From Apricaphanius iberus (Eukaryota > Chordata > Actinopteri > Cyprinodontiformes > Aphaniidae), in contig JAPXFQ010000344.1 in the NCBI GenBank assembly GCA_028564705.1, positions 2,733,001 to 2,797,000 on the forward strand: DNA of 64,000 nt, written 5' to 3'. Made by a program: the position numbers and the translations under genes. The stretch's first letter is position 1. Every line of letters starts with the position of its first letter. A model generated the notes under the pieces. It was not told the DNA's origin, did no database searches, and saw nothing but the letters and a program-made list of their open reading frames with translations. Shown here piece after piece: positions 23,466 to 35,479 of this stretch.

Positions 23466-24330
23466 CACCAAAAAAAAGGGTCAACACAGTCTAATATTTA
23501 ATTGAACTTCTTTAAACTTTGATTAAGGCAATATGCTTCAATAAGCTTATGCAATGTCACAAGATTTTTTTGCATCCAGTGTTGCATTAATTTTTCACCA
23601 CAATCTTGCATGGATGATGGTAGAGTCTGACTACTGTGCAAAAACTTCTCCAGCACATCCCAAAGATTCTCAGCCGGGTTAAGGCAGCCACTCTGTGGTT
23701 GCCAAACCATGAGTGAAAATGATGTCTCATGCTCCCAGAAACACTTTCACAATTTGACCCCATGAATCCTGGCATTGTCATCTTGTCTCACTGGTAAGTG
23801 GTTAACTTACAGCTACACAGCTGTTCAGTCACAATCCCTTGAGTTCCCTCCGTATTGTGTGTTTAAAAATGCTCTTACATTCACTAATAAACATAGTCCT
23901 GAGTTCTACTGTTGTTTTTCTTCGATCTGATTTTACCAAACGTTTAATTGATCTCCATTCACAATCATTCAGGATTTCTTTCCAGGCATATTTCTTCCTC
24001 AGAGATGATCGTCTTGTTATCAATGTGTTGGACAGTTCTTAACCTGATTTTTAGTAGTTTCTGCACTCTCCTTCGATGCTTTCTCTGCTTGATGCATGCC
24101 AATGATTTGATTCTTCTCAAACACAACGTGTCTTTCAGCATTGTTGTTTACGAAATGAGAAACAACTCTACTGCACCACCTGATGTCAAATAACTTGTTG
24201 CCAGCTAAAATACAATTGCCCATGCAGTAATTATCCAATAGGAGGCTTGTACATATTTGCTTAGTTAAATGCAGATTATGACATTTTTTTGGGAAAGGCA
24301 GCATCTTCGACAATCTCCAATCCAACTAAA
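23466..24330 (-). pseudogene. Tc1-type transposase relic, third family
   Basis: Minus-strand pieces of one Tc1-like protein. A helix-turn-helix segment around 24040-24130 (QIIGMHQAEKA, AETTKNQV) is followed by the basic linker and second DNA-binding part at 23829-24023 (SSLRKKYAWKEILND, SDRRKTTVELR). The C-terminal catalytic end is at 23498-23710 (CLNPAENLWDVLE, where the expected family form is SPDLNPIENLW). The middle with the first two catalytic aspartates is largely deleted, and frames shift between segments. A left terminal sequence 'tacaccaccaaaaaaaaggg' lies at about 23460-23480, but its inverted partner on the right was not found. Confidence 0.72.
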
Positions 24331-24888
24331 GTCTTGTCAAACTGGTTTCGTAGTTTGTTTATTTAAATCTAGGGAAACAGAAGTCATTAAAACAAACAAA
24401 CAAAAACTATTATAATTTCTCAGATTTCATGTTCTGATGTGTTTTCTTTTTACTTCATTGAAATGTTGTCCAGCTTTACCAATAACCACATAAGGTCTCA
24501 AAAGAAACAGTAAATTTGGGAATTATTATGAAAATGGAAATTAACCTTAATTTTCTAAATGCTGTAACTACTCTTAAGCACCATGTTTCTAAAGTTTTCT
24601 GTATTTAAATTTGTGCACCAAATAACTTTTTTTTCTGGCATAAAACCAAAACCAAAACAGAGTTCAGCAGCTGTCTGAAGATGAATGTTTTGCCACCTTC
24701 TTTTAGAGCAACATTTGTATTACTGAGCGGCTCTCATTCGCAAAGATTGTGTTGATTCAACAACGATAAAAGATTCTGGACAGAGCGAGACATGTGACTA
24801 ATAGTCTGGCAGGATCTCTGGTTCAATTACAGGGAGGACCAGCTCAGCTCTGTCCCTGGGCTAGACGCTCCTATGAAATAGCTGAAAA

Positions 24889-24927
<39 letters not shown>

Positions 24928-26319
24928 AACAAACAACACTCCGCACCCCCTTAAGCGCACAAACACTCAGCCTTAATAAATGTGATGTCACTGACCAAAG
25001 GATAGCAACACAGATACATTTTTCTGCCCTCTCCCTTAAAGATACGTCCAAAAGAAACGTATTGGAAAATTGGATATTGGCACTATCTGAATTAATGTTT
25101 TCTGGCCCCAGGGAGCCAAATGCTCTCTGCGTGGTTTGGGTCTTTTAAAAAAAAATCAAGGGACAGCTGATGAAAAGCTCAGCTGAAGCAATTTATCCAC
25201 AATGGGAAACAGGGAATGAACAGTGACCGACGCAGTCAATTCGATGCTCTCTCAGAGAAGTGAGCTGGATGTTTGGTTGGAATCCAAGAACCCCAAACGC
25301 CTCTCATCTTGAGCAAACGAACCAGATTTATTGATAAATGTCATTGGCATAATGTTTTGTGGAGCAGAATATACAAAAGTAAAACACCACATAAAGTTAG
25401 CCTGGCCTTGAAAATCCAAGCAGCTACAATGATGGATGTTAACAAAGCATGACTTGGGGGTTTTTGTACTCCCTGCTGGTAAAAGCAGTTCAATAATAAC
25501 AAAACTTAACTGACTGAAATACACACACACACACTCACAAATACCCACATGGTGTAAACAGAAAGACAGGTCTAAAGATCTGGCATGTTTCCAGAGCAGA
25601 TGGGTGGGTGGGGCAGAGCAGTGAATCGGGCCTGGTGGAGAGAGGTGCAGGAGAGCGTCGATCTGTCATTTCTAACAAGCCAGGAGACAGAGCTCAGGCA
25701 GGTCAAAGACACACTCACACATGCCTGGACGTCCTTATGCAGGCGTCACATTTCAACTGTGGCATTCCTGCTAATTAGAACACAAATGAACGATCTAAGC
25801 ATGGGAGACAGCCTGACTCTTTCACTTTCCACTCAACATTTTGCTCCTTTCAGCTTCATCTCCCACCACATTAGTTTTCCTTAAAGTGTTTCCGATTTTC
25901 TATCTCAAGTCAGGTGAAATCATTTTTTCAGAAACATATGGGAAAAGACAACTTGCTTCTGATCCAATACAAAAATTATCAAGAATCTTAACTCAGAATG
26001 TGGTGCAAGATACAAGTAAGACCTGTGTTTGTATGGTAGAGAAGTAATGGTGTCTAAATTTAAATTATGTTCACTATGAGCTGTTATCTGTATTCAAATT
26101 TTCATCAGACTTGATAGAAATTGGTTGCTTAAGAGACAGGGAGAAAAAAAAACTTACATTTCTGATCCTGCTCTCTAAGCTTTGTAATGAGCCATATCCG
26201 TATTGCGAGTGCGCATGCTCACGAATGCGGCTTGGACCCCAAACAAACCCCTGCATCCACTGTAAACATTGTATGCATGTGTGTCTTGTCATTAATACAA
26301 AGCCTATTAAAGCCTCTTA
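24331..26319. other. Non-coding, nothing recognised
   Basis: AT-rich to moderate composition with a CA microsatellite inside. The frame at 25585-25884 has no recognisable domain. Confidence 0.45.
24892..24920. repeat. (CA)n microsatellite
   Basis: About 14 uninterrupted CA units, then a decayed continuation. Confidence 0.95.
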
Positions 26320-26333
26320 AAGACTGTTTTTAG
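26320..26333. repeat. Left target-site duplication of L1
   Basis: AAGACTGTTTTTAG, identical to 27961-27974. The context TT/AAAG on the top strand corresponds to a bottom-strand nick CTTT/AA, close to the L1 endonuclease consensus TTTT/AA. Confidence 0.93.
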
Positions 26334-26334
26334 G

Positions 26335-27012
26335 CTCAATACAGTTGATTTACAAATTCCAGGAAAAGTTTTAGACTTCCTTAATCTTAACCCTACCAAA
26401 CTGCCATCTAAAATATACAAAACATTAAATAGAATAGATGAATCAATAGCCCTTCCTATTTCAAAATGGGAGATGGACTTGTCCATCTCAATTGACCAAA
26501 ACCTCTGGTCTCAAATTTCATTAAGAACCTTTAAATTTCTTAAAAATCCTAATCTACGATTAATACAATATAAAATCCTTCATAGAGTGCATTATACAGG
26601 GCAACGGATGTTCAAGATGGGTTATACGCCGTCTGATACCTGTTTACAATGTACAAGCAATCTACCAGACAATTATATTCATGCTCTTTGGTTCTGCCCA
26701 CCTGTTAAGAAATATTGGTACCAGATATGTGAAGATCTATCAAAGTGTCTGAAATGTAATATCACACCTGCTCCCACAGTTTGCTTGCTGGGAAATGTAG
26801 ATGAAGTTACCATGGATACAAAGTCTATGCAATTATTTTACATCGCCTTATGCATCGCTAAGAAAAATATCCTCTTGAACTGGAAAAATAAAAATACTCT
26901 GAATATTAATCAATATAGAGATCTCCTTCTGGATTACATTGGTCTAGAAACGGCATCTGCCTCCACATCTGATCAATCTTTCTGGTCACCCTTGATCAGT
27001 TCCATCACCTAG
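26335..27012 (+). pseudogene. L1 ORF2 C-terminal fragment (no RT or endonuclease)
   Basis: An open frame of 225 codons running straight from the 5' truncation point to a TAG at 27010-27012. It encodes the far C-terminal part of an L1-type ORF2 protein. Visible features are a conserved RLIQYKILHRVHYT block and a cysteine-histidine knuckle C-L-Q-C-X12-H-X4-C at about 26640-26700, equivalent to the L1 C-terminal knuckle. After that comes the usual helical tail (IALCIAKKNILLNWKNK). The reverse-transcriptase and endonuclease domains are absent, so it is inactive. The absence of stops over 225 codons argues for modest age. No upstream promoter is retained. Confidence 0.88.
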
Positions 27013-27256
27013 TGGGGTCGGGCCCTTGATTCCGTTCTGTGGGACACGGTTGCCGATGTGGAGCTTAAGGGTTGGTGGTGACTGCAGGGAGGTCCTTGGG
27101 GGTGGGTCCGCTTGCGGTTGGGGCAGTAGGTGCCGTGACTCTCGCCTGGGGTGGGACTTTGGGGGCTTTGTGTGGTGACTCCTAGTGGCTGCATGCGGCG
27201 CCTTAGAGGGGTCGTGCTGGCGGACACGGGTTACTGGCCTGGTGCTGTGCTGCTCT

Positions 27257-27296
27257 GGGAGGGTCTGGGCTGGGCCTGGGGCTCGGGGTTCTGGGG
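27257..27296 (+). other. G-quadruplex cluster in L1 3' UTR
   Basis: Seven runs of three or four Gs are separated by loops of one to four bases on the sense strand. Further runs follow to about 27370. The L1 transcript would therefore carry the G-rich strand. G-rich quadruplex-forming 3' UTRs are established for mammalian L1. Their presence in this fish L1 is read directly from sequence; a role is inference. Confidence 0.85.
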
Positions 27297-27960
27297 CGGC
27301 GTGCCCCCCGGCTGGGGCCCTGGCTGGGGCTTGGCCGGGGGGGGCCGCTGCCGTCGGTGCCGGCTGGGGGGGGGCTGTGGTCGGCCGGTGGTTGGCGGGC
27401 GCTGCTGCCTTTTCCATCTCCCCGGGCTGGTTCTTGTCGCTTGCTCCCCGGTGGCCCCTTGCCGCGTCCGGGCGTCGGCGAGAGGCCGCGGCGGGTGGCC
27501 GGCGTCTCCGGGCCCGATCGGCTATATTGATACTGGACATGGCTCCTGGGTCTTGGTCTTAGCGCTCGCGGGGGTGCTGAGGTGGGGGCCTCTGGCCGGT
27601 GTTGGTCGGCCTCCACGGTGACTGACCGGTTGGTGGGGTGTGGGCTGGTGGGTGGAGGTGCTGGGTTCTGTTGCCTCCCGGCCATCGGGCGGTAGTAGCA
27701 AGGCTGGAGGATGTCGGCCTGGGGGTTGGCCGCCTGGGACTTCGGTCTGCTCACGGGCCTGGCGCGACGTGTCCGGGGTACCAGAGTCGGTGGTGCGCCG
27801 GGTTCCGGCCTCGGCGTGGGGGCCCTCGGACGCTGGCTGTGCCTGGGGCGTCTCTTATTGGCGGGGAGGCTTTTTACCATCTAGCACAGGCGCTCTTTTT
27901 AACGGGGTGCACTTGGGACGGGAGGGGGGAGGGCGTTGAGAGAAAAAAAAAATAAAAAAT

Positions 27961-27974
27961 AAGACTGTTTTTAG
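27961..27974. repeat. Right target-site duplication of L1
   Basis: AAGACTGTTTTTAG follows the A-rich tail and is identical to 26320-26333. Confidence 0.93.
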
Positions 27975-28217
27975 CGGACTTTTCAAATACACCCGGTACT
28001 CTTTGTGTTGTGGTTTGCTGTTGAAATGGTAGTTACCACACTGAATGGTGGAGAATGCAAATGTACCAGTGTATAAATGATACCAACCCTTGTACTGAAC
28101 CAGCATTTATTTCATATACATTACATACAGAAAATAAGATTACAAATATACGTACAAGGTAAACAAGGTAATAAATGTGTGATTAAACACGTTAATTGTT
28201 GTATATTTCTGTTGATC

Positions 28218-28588
28218 ATCTAGATCAGAGTCAAATTAATTTCCATTTTGGGCCACATAAAGATAATGAAAGTCCTTAAATGGCCGGTTGTGGCAGAAAA
28301 TATTGATAAAACTATATTTAACAAACCAGTAAAACATGAATAAATATCTGTCTCAACAAGTACTTGTTAAAATTAAATGATACTGAACATCTTTTCATAA
28401 TGATGAAATGTAGGACTACTCAAATAAACATTGATTTGAGTGATTAAAGAGCATTTAGGTGCATATAAATAGAACATAATAGTTCTATGTAGCATATTTG
28501 GTCCTCTACAGTTCAGAGGGCCAAATCAATGGCCATGGCGGGCCAGATTCGGCCCCCGGGCCTTGACTTTGACACCTGTGGTCTAGAT
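28218..28588. mobile_element. hAT-like MITE
   Basis: A 355-bp element (28226-28580). The left end is CAGAGTCAAATTAATTTCC and the right end, reverse complemented, starts CACAGGTGTCAAAGTCAAGG, followed by 'cccgggggccgaat'. Both interiors run into 'gggcca' words. Flanks are ATCTAGAT (28218-28225) and GTCTAGAT (28581-28588), an 8-bp duplication with one mismatch, the size hAT transposases make. CAG...TGTCAAA ends next to 'ggccc' text are typical of fish hAT MITEs. The interior is AT-rich and non-coding. Confidence 0.72.
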
Positions 28589-29340
28589 TTAACAGTTTTC
28601 CAGCATACTGCTGGAAGTCGATGTGAAGGATTAATGCTTAGAGCATCACAGCCTTATCCAGGCTTACCCGGTTCCAAACTACGAATTGTAAGAGTTTAAA
28701 GGGACAATGGAAAGCTAATAAGCTACATGCCAACTGCTTGCCATAGCGCATATATTTAACAAGCAAGAAATACCTGCGATAGGATGATACAGCACATCTT
28801 GACTCCATAAACTCTGGGATGAAAAGTAGCTGAGACCACTTCTGCATGACAACCTTCCCTTCTTCTCAGTCATCTAACAGCATTTGCGGGTCCGGGATTG
28901 TCACTCCGTGGATTGTCAACAAGCCCGGTATAATCAGCCTTGCATACGCCACCTTCCTATTCTTTCGTCAAAAACAATCTTTAGTTTCTGTACTGTAGCT
29001 GCACACGCTGGTGCACATAGTTCTTTCTTTTGCTTGACACAGACAGCCTTCTACGGCAAATATATGTTTAAAGTTTGTCGACTTTCCACCATTCAAAATA
29101 ATTAATTTCGCAGCTTTCGCTACCTCTGTGTATGTTCGCTTCTGCCTGTTTGGGGTAAAAAACCCCAGGAATACATTGCGCGCATCACAATACCGAAATG
29201 TCTTACTGCCGTAGTGCCATAAGGTTGAAAAGTAAAATGTGTAAATTCAATGTAAATAAATAGATTTTTTATTGCACTAGCATACCGTCATTACTTAAAA
29301 CATTAAGTAAATGCATTCATTTAGGTCGTGGAGGCTCAGT
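28589..29340. other. Non-coding, nothing recognised
   Basis: Moderate composition, short frames only. Nothing assignable. Confidence 0.45.
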
Positions 29341-29600
29341 ATTAGGGCTGGGTGATACGGCCTCAAATCTATATTGCAATGATCTAAAACGTGTGATAAT
29401 GATATCTATTGCGATAAATTCTTTTTCTTCTTTATATATGGCAAAATGACAGCTTATAAGCATTCCCACTTTCCAGATACTTTGAAACAGAACAACTTGA
29501 AAAAGGTTTAGAATGCTATTGAAATAAAATGTTTTGTGGAAAATGGATTAAAAAAAATAAAATAATTATGAAACAAAATCCTCACAACATAAGATGAAAA
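29341..29600. mobile_element. Decayed hAT-type MITE end
   Basis: 'attagggctgggtgatacgg' followed by 'cctcaaatctatattgcaat' and 'gataatgatatctattgcga' matches the start of a widespread fish MITE whose ends read AGGGCTGGGCGATA. The opposite end ('atcgcccagcccta') was not found in the following kilobase, so the element is truncated. Confidence 0.6.
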
Positions 29601-30331
29601 TATTACACATTTCCTGGTTTCCTATTAACCCCTTAAGCCCCCATGTTTAGGGGAACGCCTCCAAGAGTAACACTTTAAACTATTTGTTATTGCAGACACC
29701 AATAGTTAGTCTGACGTCAAAAGGAGTGAGTACTATTTATGATGTTTATTTGCTTCTTTAGAATGAAAACAAGCTGCTCAGCTATCTATAAAGTGTATTT
29801 TTTCAGGCGGAATTAATATTTTCTGTCTTTTAACCTCCATTACTCATTCCCACTATGATTTTCTTGGGAATTTTCACATTCACAGTATCCCCATAGACCT
29901 TCTTATTATATGAGAGCAAATTGAACATTTTAGACCTTTTACAAGATGTAAAAGCCTTCCAGAGTGTAGGTAAAAAATAAAAATAAAAAAAACACCCTCG
30001 GACTTAAGAGGTTAATAAATTTAATATTGCAAAAAGGAAGCCTCCACATATTTGAATTAAAAATGCGTCAAAGGTAAACAGGTTTATTTTCCGTTCCGTG
30101 AAAAACAAAAATGTTTAACTTGCAGTATCTAGTGTAAACATTACACTGTTTGTAAAGACAAACAGTGAACATCAGTATTTCTCTTCCTTGCGTACCTGGC
30201 ACAGAGTATGTACTGTAGGTACAGCATGATGACAAAATAAAAAACTGCGTAATTGTGGTATGGTGGTATAGTCAAATTTTTTACCTTTGGGTAAATTTAT
30301 ATAATTTCTACTTTATACCTTTTATATTGAC

Positions 30332-30334
<3 letters not shown>
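29601..30334. other. Non-coding, nothing recognised
   Basis: AT-rich spacer. It may hold the eroded remainder of the preceding MITE. Confidence 0.4.
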
Positions 30335-30379
<45 letters not shown>

Positions 30380-30483
30380 GTCCAGGGTGTACCCCGCCTC
30401 TCGCCCGTTGACAGCTGGAGATAGGCACCAGCACCCCCGTGACCCATTAAGGATTAAGCGGTTAAGAAAATGGATGGATGGAT

Positions 30484-30552
<69 letters not shown>
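30335..30552. repeat. (TA)n microsatellite split by a retroelement tail
   Basis: TA runs at 30335-30376 and 30487-30552 (the second with one interruption near 30538) flank the tail fragment at 30377-30486. The 128- and 85-codon frames here are translations of the repeat. Confidence 0.95.
30377..30486 (+). mobile_element. RTE/Rex3-like or SINE 3' tail
   Basis: A plus-orientation copy of the fish tail: CCTGTCCAGGGTGTACCCCG, 'cctctcgcccgttgacagc', 'gattaagcggttaagaaaa', then the terminal (TGGA)n repeats at 30471-30486. GATG-type tandem ends are characteristic of Rex3/RTE LINEs and their SINE partners. The copy is 5'-truncated and sits directly between TA repeats. Confidence 0.8.
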
Positions 30553-32409
30553 AACAAAAAGACAAGTGGTACTTATTAGCATCGCTGCTGTGCTGTTCAC
30601 ATTTTGTTCAACCTGTTTTTCTGCAACATTTTATCATATAGATTATTATACTGTGAAAAGACCCATTGATTTTCCATTCTCAGCTTTTAGGCAGATCTCC
30701 TGTTATTTCAGGAGGTTAACAATGATATCCACCCTAACAAGCTTCCTTTGGTCTTTAAAAGATAGGCACTATCACAGATGTTTCACCAAGCTTAACAGTT
30801 TGAATGAATGGGGTTTTACATCTTTTCCTGTGTTTCCACATTCTTTATTTCACACCAAACCCACCTGGATTGTTTATTGTCTAAAAGCCCCATCTCCCTT
30901 TCCAACTTACAAAGCCAATGGTTCCAGATATCTTTCCTGTATTGTTTAATGTTTACACATTTATGTTTGTGACAATATGACAGAAAAGGCGTTTTCTTGA
31001 CATTCCCCCTAAACAACCGGTTGGCATGTAAATATCATCTAATGATTGTTTCAGAGATTTAGTGACCCAATGATGTCACTTTTTGTTACATTTATCAAAC
31101 ATTGAGCTTTGGAGATATTCTCTTACCTCCCATTCTGTCCTCTCCTTATCCTTGGTGTCAAGATAAATAAGGGTTCCTCTCAAGCCTTTTGTCTATTTGC
31201 TATAAATAAATGGCTCTATTGGTTTTTTATAATGATCTTGTAGTGGGCCAACTAATTAGAAGTTCCTAGAAACTTTGATCAATTTAAAAAATAAATAGTG
31301 AATTAAGAAAGTCTTCAGTGACATTTATTTTAAATAAATTATGAATTATTTTTACAATTACTGAGGATTTTGTTAAAAATAATTATTGCTAAAACAGATT
31401 TTTTCAATCCCAGTACAGTAAGTACATTCACACATTAAAGGCTGGATTTTTTAAAAAAAAATTTCAGTGTAAGATTATGCTACTGTAAAACATTAATTTA
31501 AGTACTTTTTCCTCATCTTTATCAGGATTCCTATCCAGTCTTTATACTCCGACACGGGAGGTCTGAGGCATGAGACACACCTTTTTGTGTTGTGGGGGTT
31601 GGAATCTATCTAGTTCAGCGAAATCAACAGTAACTTTATTGACGTCACCAGATGGGAATAAGAGACAAAGTATCAGAAAGGGTAATAATGTAATGTAGTC
31701 AGATCACAATCTCACAATAATCTCTTAAGCTTGAATATATGTTTTCATGGTCATTCACTGGTTTCTGTGTATGCAAAGAAAGTCAAAATATATCTACTGA
31801 TGAAATGGACCAAGTTTGGTTTTCCACCAGGAGCAGTGCAAAACAATAATTCCATTAGTTGAGGAAAAAGTGACGGATCAGGTGTGTAACTGGCAGGACA
31901 AGTGCTTCACTGCTGGAGGAACGGCTTGTGCTCTGATTGTACATTTCTTTGCTTTCCTTCAGGTGGAACAGAGATCATTTCTGGGGTAAAGTCTCACACA
32001 CACACACACACACTACAACAACAACTCAGACAAGTAGCTGAATACAACTGTGCTCCTCTGCGTCCTGGACACCTTCCCCCACAATGCATCAGTGGAAGGT
32101 TAACCTTGACTGCTTGGTATTAAGGTTAGGGAGATCATTAGTCCTGTTTCCCAACTGCAAGAATTAGAATAGGAACATCGTTTTTTCACTCCTCATCTCT
32201 GTGATGCTCAGTTCTTTGGTTGTTTTGCTTCAGCTTCATTTAATCGTTCTGCTAAGGGTGTTTGAGAACAAATAAATTACTGTAATAAATTGGGCTCTAC
32301 TAATGCAAAACAAGAGAGCAGCCATCGTTCATTACAGCATAAGGTATTGGTTTTATTAGTAGTAACAAATTAATTAGAAATCAGTTATCTGTCTTTATTC
32401 ACCTAACAA
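30553..32409. other. Non-coding; short (CA)n at 31995-32012
   Basis: AT-rich. The 127-codon frame at 30566-30949 has no recognisable domain. No repeat family seen. Confidence 0.45.
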
Positions 32410-33746
32410 TATATTAACAGTACTTTTCCAGATTGGGTAAAGCTACAACTAAAAACATCAATGTATTTCATATTGATTTTACATGATAGAGCAACACAAA
32501 CTAGTGCATAATGGTGATGTGGAAGAAAGATGATACATGACATTAAAATGTTTATACAAATAGAATCTGAAAAGGGCAAAGTTCAAATGTGTTTAGCCCC
32601 GTTTTTCTTCTAAACCAAATCAAGTGCAAACAGCTGCCTCCAAAAGCAAGTAGACTCCGCCTGCAAGTATTTTATTCTCTGTATAAATAAATGTCTTATG
32701 TGAAGGTCTTAGAGGTTTGTTGGAAAACATTCGAAAATAAACAGCATCATGAAGAACAAGTAGCACAGGTAACAGGTCAGGGAGACAATTGGGGAAAGGT
32801 TAGAGCTGGGAAAAACCCCAAAAAACGTTCGATCATCTCACAGTGTAGAGTTCAGTTCATCTGAAAATGTTTAAGTGAGTATGGCAAAACTGGAATTCTA
32901 CAAGGATATAATTGTGCACCTAAGCTGACAGGCCTAGCAAGAAAACATTAATCAGGGAAGATACGGATCCACAACTCAGATGTGAGAATCTGTGAACTAC
33001 TGTGACGTGTGCTCGAGAAATCTTGCGTTTATGGAAAACTGGCACAAAGAAAAGAAACCCTAAAAAGTCCAGCTTAGAGTTTGTCAAACTGCAAACAAGT
33101 AATGGGCCAAATTAATGAGTTGGACCTGCATGCAAAACCGTATGTGTGAAGGAAATCTTACACTGCATATCAATGTCAACAACCCTGGTTCTAAATGTAA
33201 AACACAGTGGGGACAGCATTATTCCCTTCTGCAGGAACCAGTAAGATCGAGTTGGAAGGAGGATATAATGAGCTAAATCCATGTCAAAAAACAACATGGG
33301 ACAACATCAGAGGTTCACCTACACTGCAGCTACAGTGGAATAGTTTTGATCAAATCATATTCACGTATTACAATGGCAAAAATCTACTGAGAATCTGTGG
33401 AAAATCTTGAAAATTGCTATTAACAGATGTTCTTTATTCAATTTAACATAGCTAGAGGTATCGTATTTTGGCAATAATGGAAAAACATTTGTAGATGTGC
33501 TCCATGGACTCTGCAACTGTCATAACAGTGAAGGGAGCTTGTATAAAGCATTAATTCGAGCATTTGCTGCATGACACAATATTCAGATTTATATTTGTAA
33601 ACAAATGTCTACAAATAATTTATCCTTATTCTCCCATCTTAAAATTGTGCATTAAAAATATATAAAATCTTAATAAAATGCAATAAACCTTGTTATGTAG
33701 CAACATGTTAAAAAGTTGAAGGTATGAATATCATTTCGGAAGGCAC
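32410..33746 (+). pseudogene. Near full-length Tc1-type transposon relic
   Basis: Plus-strand relic of about 1.34 kb, same family as 9595-10330. Landmarks in order: the subterminal 'aatgtatttcatattgattt' with 'gatagagcaacacaaactag', then 'ctaagctgacaggcctagca' (the DNA-binding domain end, about 32920) and 'cgtttatggaaaactggcac' (about 33025). Next are 'catgcaaaaccgtatgtgtg' (about 33130), 'gaggttcacctacactgcag' (about 33310) and 'gagaatctgtggaaaatctt' (about 33400, the I-E-N-L-W segment). The subterminal 'aaaaagttgaaggtatgaat' follows, ending 'ggaaggcac' at 33745. The right end is preserved and the left outermost end is lost. The transposase frame is destroyed by point changes and deletions. 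Confidence 0.78.
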
Positions 33747-35479
33747 TATTTGCCTTTTCTCTTGTTTCCCTGGACTGCATCGCCAGTACAAATGAGTTTT
33801 TTATCGGTCGTGTTTTCATGCTCCAAACACCTACTCTTGCTGTTAGATTGTGTCTGCACGTAAGAACTTGTTAGTCAGAATCTTTCAGATGCTGATATTT
33901 AAGTGAGCGAAGAACGACAGAAAAATTTTATTCAAACACAGAAATGCACTCTCCTTGTTAAGGTAAAATGCTGCAAAATAAAACTTTACATGACGCAGTG
34001 GAAGAAAAAAAATATACATGTTTTTTTTAACAAAAACAAATCACCTGCCATTAAGAGCTCACAACTCCAATCTCTGCTTCCTTTAGTCCCAGCTGAAGCT
34101 CTAGCTCACAATCAATACCTTTCACCACTAAGCCGACCTGCAATAATAAAAGCATTACAGACAGGGAAAAATAACATTAAATCTTATTAAAAATGGGAGC
34201 TGGTCTGTTCTCTTCCATGTCTTCCTGTCTCGTGTTGCCTGCATGATAAAGGTAACAGCTCCATTGGAGAGATCAGAGCCGCTGGCATGATCCCTGAATG
34301 TTGTGGGGTGATCAACAGGCTCAGGATCAGGGAGAGCATTGTGGGTAACAGGTAGAAAATGGAGCTTAGCATTCGGCTCAGCTCTCCTGCCAGCCATGTA
34401 TATTTTACAGGATTGTCTTTTATATTCAGTGTGTGGCTCAGTGGAGCACTCATCTTTATTTCATTCTGTGGCATTTTTTTTAATTTCAGATGACTTTTTT
34501 TTCTCTCTTGCACATTCCCCTTCGCCTCCTTCCCTGCAACCTTCCTGACAAACCCCTCCGCTGACTGAATCGGTAATGACATTATGCGTCTTGCACTCTG
34601 AAGCTTTCGGCACAGCAAACAATAACTCCTGGCAATTGGATATCACCTTTTCTCCACACCAGGAAAAATGTGTTATTTAGATGGTAATGAACGTACATTT
34701 TGCTTGTCAAACGCCCTTTTGAAAAATATGTGCCATTATTGAACCGTTGCTCATTAAGGTTAAACTGAAATTAAAAGAGAAAATAGGCTTTATCTGCCTG
34801 TTACGATGTGCAGCCCATAAAATTAGAAGCATAAGAAATTATCTCTAAAATGTATTTGTCTTCCTGACAAAAGATGGACATTTTCATTTAGTCATATTTC
34901 TTATTTTGGGATTGGGAACTAATAAAATAAAATAATCCAACAGAGGTTTTAAATGAACCACAAGCATGAAAATCTAGCACCATGCAAGCAAAATCAGATC
35001 ATTTGGTATTACTTAATTATTATGCAAGCAATCTGCTTGTTAAACTAAACTGATCTAGTTTTAATCCCAAATACAGTTGCTAACTTGCTGATTATGGTTC
35101 CTTTTGTTTATTGCTGAATCTAACTAGCAATTGTAAATGCTGCACATACCTTATTCAGATGAAGCAAAGGCTTAGAGCAAAGAGTAACATAAAGGCATAA
35201 AATGCTTTATTGCATTTGCACTTTAAATAATTAAACACCTGTCGCAATTAAGTTTATCTTTAAAACATAACAGCAGCATTTTGCATTCAGCAAATCAAAC
35301 AAGATAAATTTTAATAGCTAAATATAATGAATATTGCAAACTTTTCATGTTTAAAGACAAAATGCTACTTTTATTGAGTTGTGTTGTCTTTATATTTTTA
35401 ACCCCTTATAGGCAAGCATATCTGCAGTTAACCTTCTAGAAATGTGATTCATAACCAGAAATCAGCAGGTGCAGACATC
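33747..35479. other. Non-coding, nothing recognised
   Basis: AT-rich, with overlapping opposite-strand frames near 34150-34650 that match nothing. Conserved non-coding sequence cannot be excluded from one genome. Confidence 0.4.

Larger units (their letters stand above)
26334..27960 (+). mobile_element. 5'-truncated L1-type LINE with G-rich 3' UTR
   Basis: A 1,627-bp insertion bounded by a perfect 14-bp target duplication. It contains the last 225 codons of ORF2 (26335-27012), about 900 bp of GC-rich, G-biased 3' UTR (27013-27930) and an A-rich tail (27942-27960). All three are hallmarks of target-primed reverse transcription with 5' truncation. The exact duplication and continuous ORF2 frame suggest a fairly recent event compared with neighbouring relics. 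Reading frames of up to about 225 codons on both strands of the 3' UTR come from its GC content and are not genes. Confidence 0.93.

Noticed and set aside
26986..27880. Long overlapping frames (184 and 225 codons minus; 156 and 125 codons plus) in GC-rich DNA, proline/arginine- or glycine-rich.
   Set aside because: They lie in the L1 3' UTR, overlap in several frames on both strands, and are low-complexity products of GC content.
30255..30641. Frames of 128 and 85 codons rich in I-Y repeats.
   Set aside because: Translations of the TA microsatellite.
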